Source: Odiellus spinosus (taxonomy: Eukaryota; Arthropoda; Arachnida; Opiliones; Phalangiidae). Taken from it: a stretch of 64,000 nucleotides of DNA. The translations under genes and the position numbers were made by a program. Of the stretch, positions 37,130 through 48,943 are shown one piece after another; position 1 is the first letter of the stretch, and each line of letters opens with the position of its first letter. A model generated the notes under the pieces. The model was not told the origin of the DNA. It worked only from the letters and a program-made list of their open reading frames with translations, and did not search any database. The stretch is taken from assembly GCA_963920705.1 (NCBI GenBank), contig OY987233.1, positions 12,449,459-12,513,458 of the forward strand, read 5' to 3'.

Positions 37130-38855
37130 ACTTTATATAAAAACCCTGGCAACGTTTCGAGTAAGCCTACTAGTACTTTTAGTATATGATAATATATTTA
37201 GCGCGTAGGAACGATGAAATATATCGCTCGTTTTTGAAATTTTGCGCCACAAATAATATTTTATAAAAAAAACATTTCTTTTTTTTATAAATTGCGATGG
37301 AAATTTTGATTCTCGCATCGTATATTATTTGTAAAAAAGTAAATGATGAAAGATGGCGTCTTTATCTTAAATGTCGCGTTTGCGTTTGAATAATGTTTCT
37401 GCAATTTTTTTGATGGTATACCAAGGATGACCCCCGACCTCTTCGCGACCTTTTACGGCCCCACTAGGCTAAAAACAAAAGAGGTAAGCGAGCGTAGAAC
37501 GACGACGATGCTGCGTGGGTCACAAACTATTTCTTATATTTATAGTCTAGTCTTTTGATCATCACTCACGAGAACAGATAGAGATTATACCTCGCGCGCA
37601 AGACCCTAGCCTATTATTACTCTTGGGGGGAGGGGTCATCATCCCCTCAACCCTATCTACCCACCCGGGCTGCAAAAACCGCAAATCGTCCTCCATATGG
37701 CTCTCTTTTATGACATCCCGCAGTTTCGGAAATGTCCATGGGTATATTCGACAATCGCAACCTTAGAAGGAACTATAATTCAGTTTGTTTAAGTTTAGAC
37801 TACAGTATTTCTTAATTTTCGATTAGACTTAAATCTATATTTAATTTATTTAATTTTAAAAAGAGTTTAAGAGTACTTATATCGCATTAAATTTAATCGG
37901 CTTAGATTACTTAACTTCACAATAAATTAAATTTAGGTTAAGCGATTTAATCATATTTTTAATAACAAAGTTTTATTTCGAATCAATTGAGGTATTATTT
38001 GTCCTTGGGTGGTTTTCTTAACCAGCGTACACCGTTGAAATGACGTATAAGATTCTTCGTTAGCCAGTAGGGGAAAGGGTGAATTGTTAACTTCAAAAGC
38101 ATCCTATCCAATTACGTTGGCGTAATTAGGCTGAAGCAAACGCAGCCTGGATTAATTTTTGAGAGATGTACAAATTTAAAGTCCGCCGAACCCCGATAAT
38201 TACCCCCCCCCCCCTCTCTTCTTCGGGCAACCACTACTAAATTCAAGAGCCTGGAAATCGGGGGTTAATACCCCCTTACCATCCACCCCACCTTGTAAAA
38301 GTTTGGGTTAGAAATATGATATGGAGGAGAAGCAACAAATCAAAACCTAATCTACTTTAAATAATTGATTTCGGCCGCCGCCAGGTAGATTTTGAATTAA
38401 GCGCGTGGAAGAGAGAGGGAGCGAACAACAACCAATAGGCAGTGAGCCGGGAGAGGGGGGGAGGTTCTACGCCACATGGCTCCGATTGTTCTTAATAATT
38501 AATGATTCTCCCTCAGACCCAGAAGCGGCCCGGCTCGAATCCCCCCGGGGGGAGGGGTTCGAGCCCCCCCCCCCCCATCCCACTTACAAAATTACTACGT
38601 TGATATTCGCCGATATACCTCGATTTCAATTTGAATTGACAACGCCAGGAAAGCCACAAATATGCCCTTTCTTTATATGGAAAACTTTATAATACGAACA
38701 AGGGCTACTTTAGCTTTATAAACGGTGTTAGTTACGAGTGAAATTGATCGTAGTAATCGGAATCAAGACCTGTTTTCAATGGGTACCGAAGTAAAGCGCC
38801 TTTATAGGGCGAATTCTTCCAATTTGGTTTTAAAAGACAACGCGAGCTTTTAGAG
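37130..38855. other. Non-coding stretch
   Basis: Apart from the GC hairpin at 38,528 and a poly(C) run at 38,205, nothing recognised. Confidence 0.5.
38528..38578. other. Perfect C/G hairpin next to a poly(C) run
   Basis: GGCTCGAATCCCCCC and GGGGGGAGGGGTTCGAGCC form a near-perfect stem, followed by 14-15 C. It could fold as a hairpin or a four-stranded structure. Confidence 0.6.
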
Positions 38856-39207
38856 TTAAAGGGAGAATGCAACCTAACTACAAGTATTTTTTATCGATTC
38901 TTTATCGTTTAAATAAAATAGTCTTAGCTGGATTCATTCAGATCCTGAATTTCTTTGCACTGATGGGTCAGCGACCAATCGAATGTTATTAGAAGTCTCA
39001 CAGAGATATCGCCTTAACGACGACCCTTTGCTTATTGGTCGCCGACCCATCAATGCGATGAAATTCAGTATTTAAATGAATCCAGCTAAGCCTATTTTCC
39101 GGGTAAGTTTCAAAAATTTATTTCTAGATTAATATTAGTTTTGTAAATTAACTAGTGCATAAGGAAATAGGATAATCATTTGTTGTTGGGTTGCATTCTA
39201 CCTTTAC
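38856..39207. mobile_element. Family A MITE
   Basis: Begins TTAAAGGGAGAATGCAACCT and ends GGGTTGCATTCTACCTTTAC, with a mutated final TTAA. The central arms GATGGGTCAGCGACCAAT and ATTGGTCGCCGACCCATC are inverted. Confidence 0.75.
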
Positions 39208-40649
39208 GAGCGCGTAGAACACTGTAATTGACTTTATACCGATTGAAAATTGATGCGCGCCCGAATCAAGGTTGGAAACAGTTCGCGTATTCTTAATGAA
39301 CAATTATAGGCTACAATCCTTCTTTAATTTAAAATCCACTTTGTTTCGATGGCGTGAAAGCCTTTGCGCGTGTTGAAAACACGGCTTGATTTTGAAAACT
39401 TGTAAAATTCTGGCTCGCGCGCGACAACGCGAGTTTTGCCCTTGTATCATTTTGAATTTCAGCGTGATTAACGGTAGCGTTCGTCGTTGTCAGGTTCGAT
39501 TTCTTTTGAGACGAAATGGGTGTTAGTTTTGTAGGTGTTGATTACTCCGAACGATTATAATAATTGCTACTGATTTATCGAGAATTCCTATTTTCCGACG
39601 GGGAAAGGGGTACCATACCGATGGAAAATTAATTTCATAAATGACGTATGTTAAAATACGTAATTAGTTTTTAATTTACCTTATTGGATTTCTTTTAAGG
39701 CAAATAATTTGGCCCGTTTTATCGTTAAACTAGCAAAAACCTTTCTAAACATTTCCAAACCTTTCTAAACATTTCCAAACCTTTCCAAACCTTTCCAAAC
39801 CTTTCCAAACCTTTCCAAACCTTTCCAAACCTTTCCAAACCTTTCCAAACCTTTCCAAACCTTTCCAAACCTTTCCAAACCTTTCCAAAGCTTTCCAAAG
39901 CTTTCCAAAGCTTTCCAAAGCTTTCCAAAGCTTTCCAAAGCTTTCAAGCACTTTCTAGAGAATCCCGAATTTTCTAAACCTCTCCAGACCTTTCTGTAAG
40001 AGTGTGGAAAAAGTTACAGACGTAGGCACGTACAGGCATTTTAAATTTGTAGTGTTTGATATTAATTAATATATTTAAAATTGGATATTGTAAGTTAAAA
40101 CCTTTAGTAAGTAAACGGCGCGATGTCCGGGGGGTTTGACCGATAATATTACTCGCATTATTAAACGTTTAGAATCCGCGTAGGAGGGAGCGGGTCCCCT
40201 TTTCTCCCGAAATTAAAATCGCAGCTAGCCAATATAAGTTTTGAGAAGTGGCGATATTATTTTCCGGACCATTTTCTCTCGTCGTCGTTAGCTAATTCGC
40301 TTTCGTTTTAGATTAATTCGGCGGGGGGAATATAAATTAGACTATATAAGCCTATTTTTAAAAATGGATTTTTGCCGAGGTTCGCGAATTTGTATTTTAT
40401 TAATTAAATTTCGCGGCGATATCCTAATTTTAATATTTGAAATCCTGATAGGAAATTTTCCATTTCGGACGGAATTTTGAAGGAAGCCAACTAGATTAAT
40501 AATTAATCCCCTCTCTTGGCGGCTCTTGTTTATTTTGAAAACGCTCGTGATTTGAATTATTCAAAATAGTTCAATATATTTTAAATCCAAGACGTATCTT
40601 CTATGTCCAATGAACATTCTAGGAATAAGAATATGTTTGACAAAAATCT
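39208..40649. other. Non-coding stretch around the 10-bp array
   Basis: No gene recognised outside the minisatellite. Confidence 0.5.
39742..39950 (-). repeat. 10-bp minisatellite (CTTTCCAAAC)
   Basis: About 20 copies; the last six switch from AAAC to AAAG. The repeated frames on the - strand (FGKVWKGLER-like) arise from the repeat and are not called as genes. Confidence 0.92.
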
Positions 40650-41490
40650 ATGATATTTTTATTCTTTTGGGAAAATCATGGAAATTTCTTTATTCTTTTG
40701 GGAAAATCATGGAAATTTTTTTATTCTTTTGGGAAAATCATGGAAATTTCTTTTCTTTTGGGAAAATCATGGAAATTTCTTTATTCTTTTGATAAAATCA
40801 GGGAAATTTGTTTGAGGTACGTGTATTAAAATAGTTTAAATAAATCACTTTAATTTTTAAACCTGATGAAAAATCAGGTAAATTTCTGAATTCTTTTGGA
40901 AAAATTAGGGAAATTTTATTCTTTTGATAAAATCAGGGAAATGTCTTTATTCTTTTGGGAAAATCAGGAAAATGACTTTTTTCTTTTCAGAAAATCAGGG
41001 TAATTTGGGAAATATCTTTACTCTTTTTGTAAAATTGGAAATTGTTTTCAGTATACGGGCTTACGTTCCAACTAAGTCCTATATAGCTCAGGAAAATTTC
41101 TTTTGGGAAAATTCGGGAAATTTCTGAATTCTTTTGGGAAAATCGGAAATTTATTAATTATTTTGGGAAAATCGGAAATTTATTATTTTGGGAAAATTAG
41201 GGAAATTTATCAATTATTTTGGGAAAATTAGGGAAATGAATTCTTTAAGGAAAATCAGAGAACTTTGGAAAATTTATTTTGGGAAAATCATGTAAATTTC
41301 TTTATTCTTTTGATAAAAATCAGGGAAATTTTCGAATTCTTTTGATAAAATCATGGAAATTTCTGAATTCTTTTGATAAAATCATGGAAATTTCTGAATT
41401 CTTTTGATAAAATCATGGAAATTTCTGAATTATTTTGATAAAATCATGGAAATTTCTGAATTATTTTGATAAAATCATGGAAATTTGTTT
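40650..41490 (+). repeat. 31-bp minisatellite (TTTTGGGAAAATCATGGAAA)
   Basis: More than 20 imperfect copies of TTTTGGGAAAATCATGGAAA plus TTTCTTTATTC, in two blocks split at about 40,810-40,870. GAGGTACGTGTATTAA ends both blocks, so part of the array is itself duplicated. Confidence 0.88.
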
Positions 41491-42355
41491 GAGGTACGTG
41501 TATTAAGTTTTAACTAACTCGTTTTAATTTTTAAACGTGATGAGAGAACAAACGACATTCTTTCAGTTCGCAGCAAATATCAGGAAAAATCTATATAAAA
41601 TAATATCATGGAAACAGGTTTTTCAAATTACGTGTGAGCTCTATTTATCAAGAACGCGTAACCGGAATGCGCAAAGATTACAATGGGGGGAGGGGGCCTA
41701 ATTATTTACAGAATTTATCTGTGTAATCCATCGGGGAATAGAAGTTCAAATAAGGCCAGGCAGTTTTTATCTCGCTTCTTAAATATAGGCTTCTAAAAAT
41801 CCTAACGACGCTTTTTAGCGTTTCACTTATTTTATTATTTAAAAGTTCCTAGCTCGGAAGGCGACGAAATTTATATAAAAATTAATGACTTTTCTACGGG
41901 TGATATAGTACAATCTAAGATTGTCCGTAGTTTGTTCGCCGCTTAAGAATGTATCCTATTTGAACGTATAATGTTAATATTTCAAGGAGATTTGGTTTCC
42001 TTCTAAGATGTCTCTGGCGCTTATATTAATAGGACGTTGTAGGCGCGGTGTGTCCTCTAAAAGCCTCAACTTCTAATCCTCGTAAAAGATCACTTCCGTT
42101 TTCTTAGCATCTTCGGACGTCGACGGCGTGGGTCGGAACTATTTTAATTCCTATACGGGTTAAAGATGGCGTATCAGTGCGCCACGGTGTGTCGTTCGAT
42201 TTTAACGGTTGTCTCGAATGCTATAAACAATAGTGACCCGTCGCTTTTAGGAAAGTAGCCCACCTATAAAACGAGTCCTTGCAATCTGGAAAAGCGCCAC
42301 CTAGCTTCAACCTCCGTACAAAACAATATGAATTTTATTAAAGGACAACTATCGA
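41491..42355. other. Unannotated sequence
   Basis: No gene or repeat recognised. Confidence 0.5.
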
Positions 42356-42649
42356 CACACTAGCATTTCTAAATCGGTTTGAAAAGGTAAAATCATTGAA
42401 CCGATATTCAAATCGCCATGAATCGTTTTAAGCGTCAGGCGTTCTTGCATTATCTGTATAAATCGATTTATTGTAGCTTCATCTATCGGTTGTTGAAACC
42501 GAATCAGTATGAAACTGGTTCCCGAAGCAGTTTCGAGAAATCGAATCAAATCGATTCGAGAAAAGACGGTTTCCCGTTCACACTACTCTAGCGAAAAGCT
42601 TTGAAACGGTTTAAATCGATTCCGAAGCTTAGTATGAACGCGTCTTAAG
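42356..42649 (+). mobile_element. Family D element, full copy
   Basis: Starts CACACTAGCATTTCTAAATC and ends GTATGAACGCGTCTTAAG. CGATTTGAAACGG-like and CGTTTCAAATCG-like motifs recur in both orientations. Confidence 0.7.
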
Positions 42650-44039
42650 TGATTTTATATCGGTACTTCTACTTATTTTTACATCATTCGGGATATACAT
42701 CCCAATGATTTTAAAAATCAAAATAGATTCATAATGCATTGTTCTTTTAAATTGAAACACCTTCAACCATCACCTTCCAGCGAACAAAATACTCGTAACA
42801 CGTGCTATGTCGTCATACCCGCTATGGAGAACCTTCGTTGACAAATCCACTCTAATTTTAATACCCCCAACCCCGCTTATTTTCTTGATTGAAAACGGAA
42901 ACAGTCATGCTCTTAACTCTACCTACTCCAAGGAAAATGTTACAGTGTTGCACCGAAATTCCACTAGGGGCGTTGTCAACGATCGTTTTTGGTCCGCGAA
43001 CCGTCCCTTAGTTAATTATTTCCATGGTAACAGTTAACGCCAAGGATCGGGCTTATAATTATATAAAGAAAGCTAAGTACATGTTAAATTCCCTTGATTA
43101 GACTCCTAGGTGAGACTATCCCTCCGTCGTTTCATGACGCTCTCCTTTAACCAAGATTAGACGCGTAAAAAATATTTTTCCTTTGGACGTTAATACGACG
43201 TAGTTAGTTTGGCAGTCTCGGAAGTGACTTAATTTCCCCGTTGAAACTAACGCGATTTCGTCCATTCTCGGGGTCGTAACTTTTTTTCCTATTTCTATTT
43301 TATATCTTTTCGTCGTTGGAGGAGACTAAAAAGATCTTCTAAGCTCCCTAAAATGGGCCTAAGGGTCGCTTATCGCCGACCCAAAGACCAAAGACGGTAC
43401 TACTCGCGTTCCGACAGACACCGGGAATGCTAGGGTAACTTGCTCGCGGATAAAGTCGCCATTGGCGACTATTAAAGCTGTTTACCCATTTTTCTAATAC
43501 CGATCTAACCTAGAACGTTTCTTCTATATGGATAGCTACTCGGTTATGGCTATAGAGAAGAAAGCTTTCCATTATAGTGTTTATACTATTTAAGAGCTAC
43601 GAGAAAGACACCCTAAAAAAAGTTAAGGTACGGCTATACTTTTATAAAAGGTCTTAAGAAATTTCTCGTCGCCAGCCCCCGTTAAAGGTTTTTTTTTTTT
43701 TCTCTCTCTCTCTCTCTCTCTTCTTTGTTCGCTTCAAAATTATGTAATATATAATACCTTGTTATAAAAATACCATTATTATTCGCGCTATATAGTTCCC
43801 CACTAACCTAGGGGGCGGAGGTGGGGGATAATGACATTTTACGTAACCACCGTAATTTATCACGAGCCATTTCCCCTCTGCTCTGTTCACTAAGTTCTAT
43901 TCCTATAATGATCGAATAAAATATTTCTCTAGAACATATACCTAGCTAGCCTATAGCTCGCGATCTTTTCTTTAATTTCAACCTATGGCACGCGCCGTTA
44001 TTTGCCAATACAACTTTACAGGCTCTATTGTTATTTCTC
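42650..44039. other. Unannotated sequence
   Basis: One 76-codon frame at 42,807 matches no family. Only the microsatellite at 43,690 is clear. Confidence 0.45.
43690..43724 (+). repeat. T-run followed by (CT)n microsatellite
   Basis: About 14 T then about ten CT units. Confidence 0.85.
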
Positions 44040-44465
44040 ACGCTTCCTTTTTACTTTTCCCGCCAAATATATCTCGCTTTTTTCATATTTTATCGCGCTA
44101 AATATCTCTCACTTTCTTTACATTTTTTCCGACAAATACCTCGCCTTTTTCTATTTTTCCCGCCCAATATCTCGCTCTTTTATATTTTTTTCTCGCCAAA
44201 TATTTCACACTTTTTATTTTCTCGCCAAATATCTCGCGCTTTCTTTTTATTTTCCCGCCAAATATCTCGCTCTTCATATTTTTCCCGCCAAATATCTCTT
44301 TATATTTTTCCCCAAATATCTCGCGCTTTATTTATATTTTATTCCTGCCAAATATCTCGATCTTTCTTTATATATTTTCCCGCTAAATATCTCGCGCTTT
44401 CTTTATACATTTTCCCGCCAAATGTCTCGCGCTTTCTTCGTGTAATTTCCCGCGAATTATTTTGA
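44040..44465 (+). repeat. Minisatellite of TTTCCCGCCAAATATCTCGC units
   Basis: About a dozen units of 30-38 bp, each with TTTTCCCGCCAAATATCTCG or a variant, joined by CTTTCTTTATAT spacers. Frames stay open in two registers because of the repeat; no gene is called. Confidence 0.88.
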
Positions 44466-45184
44466 GCTTTCATTATATTCTTTTTCCCCACGAGATACGT
44501 TTTCTTTACTTTTTTCTTATATTCCGCGAGAATTATGTCGCGTTATTTTAATTGGCGTGTATACGTGTTTATCACGCGTTTTTTTTTTTTTTTTTTTCTA
44601 TAATCGAAAAAACGCCTTTGTCTCTAACGAAACAGGACATTTCCCGCCAAATATTTTGTCGCGAGTTTGTTCGTTACTTCATATATAGATATATATACAT
44701 ATGGTTCCTCTATTTGTAGGCCTTTTCTATCGGTTGCCTCGAAGTGGAGTTGGTAGTTTTGAAAATCGTCTCGAGTTTTATTCGGTTGGTGTGGCGCGGA
44801 TGGGGTCTAAAAGGAAGGGTGTTGAATTGGAAATAAAACGTTAAGAGCCAGCGCTCTCTTACTCGCTCTCTAGACAAGGAGGACGAGAGTGGATATTCGG
44901 TATAGGTTCCGAGATATCGAAATTTTCCGCGCCAAAACTCCAAATCATCGGCTCAAACAGGCGAGGGATGCAAGGAGGAGTATAAGGCCAACTTTTGAAA
45001 GAGCCGAAGTCTCTCTCTCTCGCCCCTCTGTTCCTTCTACATATTTTCATCCCTCGATTTATCGTTCGCGAAAATTTAAATCCGTTTCCTTCCTCCATTT
45101 GGCCCACCCCCTTTTACCCGCCATACCTTATTGTTGATATCATAGGGAGAATGAAATGTACACGACCATTTCTCGTAGATTGTT
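44466..45184. other. Unannotated sequence with overlapping short frames
   Basis: Several 60-80-codon frames overlap on both strands at 44,710-45,186. None is recognised, and mutual overlap suggests chance openness of C+G-richer sequence. Confidence 0.4.
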
Positions 45185-45675
45185 GAAGCCCCGAATCGGT
45201 AATTGAAACTAGTTCCCGAAGCAGTTTTCGTGAAATCGATTCTGCTGCGTTCACACTACAGACTATGAAACCGTTTTTTTCTAGCGTTTTGTAAAGATCA
45301 AAATGGACTTTTTTGGGGGTCCACTGTAGAGATTCTTTGTCATAAAATGTAATTATTTGCTTTAAAAATCGATTTGAACATTCCAAACGGTTAGGAAATG
45401 ATTTCAAGGTGTCTAGTGTGAACGTAGATTTAGATTCGAGATAAAACGGTTTTCACGCGACTCAATCGAAAGGTTTTGAAACGGTTTTTGAATCGCCTAC
45501 AGACCTATTTTCACGCTCGCGCGCTCATAGAAGTGCCATTAACGCGCGAGCGTCATGTGTGAAAATAGGTGTACACGTATATCCGGCTTTAGAAGTACCA
45601 TTAGCGCGTGAGCTAGAAACGCGTGAAAATAGGTCTGTGTGAATCAGGCTTAAGGCGTAGTATGAACGCGGCTGA
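45185..45675 (+). mobile_element. Rearranged family D copies with nested hairpin segment
   Basis: D-family pieces (GTTCCCGAAGCAGTTTTCGT; GTCTAGTGTGAACGTAGATT; GGCGTAGTATGAACGCGGCT) flank a segment at 45,505-45,640. There CCTATTTTCACGCTCGCGCG pairs with CGCGAGCGTCATGTGTGAAAATAGG-like sequence, and the motif is repeated a third time. Confidence 0.55.
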
Positions 45676-47694
45676 AGTGAGATTGTTTTCCTATCGGGTA
45701 TTACTTTAAAATGAAGAACAATTGTTTAATCGGTTGAATTCTCCCTTTGATTTTCATTTGTGGCGCACATTATAACTGAATAATATTAGAAGTTGTTGCG
45801 AGTTGGGAATATTTGCGGCTAAATGGATGGTTGGCCGCCGACTTGGACCCAACACCGCCGCCGCACGCACTCGCGTTGCTAAATCTTTTAGTCGTGACAC
45901 GTCCGCACGCGTTTGATACTTTAAAGGTATAACTGTTTGGGGGGGGGGGGGGGGAGGTTGGCCCGGGCTGGGGTAGGGGTTTATTTTCCGGCTTTGGTTA
46001 ACTGCCCCCCTTTGTTGGAAAGGGGTTTCGGACTTCCTTTATGGCCCGAGTATCTACTTAACGTATAAATTCCGGTCCCGCGACTACTTATCGAAAGTTC
46101 TCCAATGTTTTGATTGTTTAAAGCGAAGGGGGTCTTTCGTATATTATTCGGGGAGTTGGAGAGAAGGGGTATGGGCTTTTAAAACTAACCGCCGCAAGCC
46201 AGTTCGTGTACCTGATATAACTGCGTATCAGTTTAACGCGCGCTCTCTCCAAAGAGCATCGTTCCAAATTTCTAAATGTAAGATATGTTTAGAAACATTC
46301 AGTCAAGCGCTTCAACTGTATCTAATTTTTAAAGGATTTATGAAATGGTACATTTTACCCGTTAGGAGACCAATAGACCGATTCGAAAATTCTCTACAGA
46401 GACCATTTTTACAAAGGTTCCCCCTCCCTCCTCCCCACCGAGACTTCGTAATAAAAAGCTAAAGATGTTGATCTTCCCACTATCTCTAACTTCCCTCAGA
46501 CCTCTCATACCCCTCCGCCGACCATTGCCTCCCTCTATGATTACCCGTTTCGATTAAAACGAGGGGCTAGTCACTCAGCGTAATCAGTGCACATACTGTA
46601 CCTTTGACTGTATTAAAGTGATTAAACGAAATATTTAAATCCCTGCCTTTAACAGTGCTAAAAGCATTACGCGTAATCAGTAATCGGTGTACAGGAAATC
46701 CGAGAGTGATTTATTGCGTTACAATAAAAAGTTGTTTGCCTATTTCGAAAATGGATCTATTTGAATTTTCAGAAAAAGGGCGTGGCCTAATTATCGAGCG
46801 TTTAAATCCCAACGTAAATCTAGCTATCTTCTTTGGTTTATTCATTTTTACTTTAGTTTAATTTCTTTTCTATCGTGAATGACGTCTCTGTGTTTTTAGA
46901 TCGTAATCCCCTCTTGAGCAATTTTGAAATTTATATTTTCTCTGGTAGGTTTTTTTGGACTTCCATCTTTGGAGCTCATAATCTCAAATTTATAATCATA
47001 AAGAATAAAGAAAAGGTGTGGCACTCCGAGGCAAATTTGTTGCTTTTTAGTTAAGCTTAGGTCTATACGCGCAGTTCAGAGTAACTTCCGGTTCTGCTTG
47101 TACCAAATTATAACCGGAAACTCTTGTGTACTAAACTTTTAGCAACATCCTTATTAACGCTTGTAGAACGGGGGGAACCGCCACTCCTTTTCTCCATTGT
47201 TAAGAGATTAGGACTAATACGAAGTAGCCAATATTGTAACTAAAACCTTAAAAGAAGTATAACCTTGAACCAATTTGCATGGTTCGCTCAGCTGGTTCCT
47301 CGATTTGCCACCAGGTAATTGATCTTCGTCAACTGGTGACTCGTTACGGGATCGTGCCCAAAATTATTCTTGGATCTTCCTTAAATAAAACAAAGAATAT
47401 TTTATAAAGGGGTCCCTTTAAATATTTGTAGCGATAGAAATGTTAGGGGCGTTTTGGTGGTTCGTGGAGCGGGGGATAAGCCCCTTCTGAAAGGGGTGTG
47501 GATTTGGGAATACTTTGTAGGAAACAGTACGAACCGCCCCTCCCTCCTCCTATTAGCAAAATTGTTCGTAGAAATTGTTAAAGATAATGCACCAACAATA
47601 CTCAAAAATCAAATTGAATTTTCAGCGCCATGGGTTATTACCTAGGCTTTATATCATCTATTTTATGCCTCGTGAAAGATGAAGCCTAACGTCG
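45676..47694. other. Non-coding stretch with poly(G) tract
   Basis: GTTGAATTCTCCCTTTGA at 45,732 may be a decayed TTAAAGGG-type MITE end. No gene is supported. Confidence 0.45.
45941..45956 (+). repeat. Poly(G) tract
   Basis: About 15 consecutive G, in a locally G-rich segment to about 46,030. Shorter G or C runs occur at 28,530, 32,541, 38,207 and 61,019. Confidence 0.8.
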
Positions 47695-48060
47695 TACTCG
47701 GTGTCGACTCCGATTGAATACGAATATTTAAAGCAGGAGCGCGCGCGCCCGCACGTGCATCATTGGGATTCAGTTTCAATTATACTGCGAGGCCGAAACG
47801 ATTCTACCTTTTATTTCCATCATATTTGTTTTAGAGATAAAATGAAGGATCTAGCTTGGCACCCACTGACAACTCGGATTGATTATGAATGTATAAAACT
47901 TGAGAGAGAACGCGCGCGCGACAGCACGAGTTTCGTGTAAATTTAGTTTTAATTTACCAAGCGAGCGAAAGTATTCTACCTGTTATTTCTATCGTTAATT
48001 CTCTTAAAAATAGAAGGGGGCCTAGCTTGGTATCCAATGACAATTTCGGGTGAAATTGAT
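47695..48060 (+). repeat. Imperfect tandem repeat, about 170-bp period, with alternating GC tracts
   Basis: CTAGCTTGGCACCCACTGAC (47,850) and CTAGCTTGGTATCCAATGAC (48,022) head two units. TTGATTATGAATGTATAAAA and GCGCGCGCGACAGCACG match an earlier GATTGAATACGAATATTTAA and GCGCGCGCGCCCGCACG at 47,712. About three partial units in total, roughly 0.8 kb upstream of the CELF-like start codon. Confidence 0.65.
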
Positions 48061-48878
48061 TATAAATGGGTTGTAACTGTTGATTCCCCCAACACAGGCT
48101 TTACTAAACTCGAAAACGTGATTCGATTCCTAATGAGTTTATTACTGGCAGCGCCGCTTTCTGGACATTTTACGTATTCTTATTATTACAATCTTGGAAG
48201 GGATCTAAATATGCATTGTAAACCTCTTTTATACGTGAATTTGGACCTCATCTAAGATTGATACAAAATGAAGAAGTTAATTTCTTTTGGGAAGCTACCC
48301 TTTGAAAACTCTTCAAAATACCGAGAGCTTAAAAAAATTCTCCATGTTTAATTTTTTTCTCATTATTTGATACCTTTTTTTATTTATTTTGTTCTCATTA
48401 TCTTAACATCCTTCTTTTTTTTTTTTTTCATTTTTTTGACACCTTTTTTATCTTTATTTTATTCTCATTTTTTTGACATCTTTTATTTTTATTTTATTCT
48501 CATTATTTTGACACCCTTTTCTATTTCTTATGGGAAGTGCCTCCAGCTTTTACTACTCCATGTTAAAACTAGCCCTGCTTAAATTAGACTCAACGAGTTT
48601 AGAAAACCTTGGAATATAATACTTGTCCCCCTTCATCCTCCTAGAGAAAACCAGCTGAATTTTTTCTACCTCTGACTGACTTTCGGCTTATTTCCTCGAA
48701 AACTCTAAAAACTAAACAAACAAAAAAAAAACCGCCTGCTTGGGTCAAAGTTTGGATTTTTACCGGTCGTCTGCTCGCGCTTGTTCTTTAGTCATTCAAG
48801 TAAGGCTTATCATACGAACAACGTGATTCGCGCGTAATTAATGTTGTAATTAGTTAATTAGTCATTTCATTGTTCGAA
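48061..48878. other. Sequence upstream of the CELF-like start codon
   Basis: Contains a T-rich low-complexity block at 48,350-48,530. The 5' leader and promoter should lie here or further upstream if 48,879 is the true start, but no TATA box or initiator is convincing. Confidence 0.35.
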
Positions 48879-48943
48879 ATGTTGAAACGCGATGTTTCCA
48901 CTTCTGACTCGGAATCGGATTCCATCAAAACCAAGAAACAAAG
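48879..48943 (+). CDS. CELF/Bruno-family RNA-binding protein, first coding exon (partial gene)
   Basis: This is a short 5' coding exon of 21 codons plus two bases. It encodes a charged, serine-rich leader (MLKRDVSTSD, then an acidic SESDS and a basic KTKKQ). It ends at a GT donor (AAAG/GTTAAT). Joined to the exon at 49,967 it restores an Arg codon and runs in frame through Ser into the methionine at 49,971. An in-frame TAA at 48,855-48,857 lies just upstream, and the ATG has a purine at -3, so this start is reasonable. Vertebrate CELF1/2 isoforms also place variable N-terminal exons before a conserved Met just upstream of RRM1. Transcription start and any non-coding 5' exons are not identified. 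This exon is a prediction from splice-site and frame agreement only, and the gene could instead start at 49,971. Confidence 0.55.

Noticed and set aside
39725..39951. FGKVWKGLER-type repeat proteins on the - strand
   Set aside because: Three registers of one 10-bp minisatellite are all open, so openness is not evidence for coding.
44002..44465. Two overlapping frames of about 146 codons with hydrophobic repeats
   Set aside because: They arise from the TTTCCCGCCAAATATCTCGC array in two registers, with no start context or family match.
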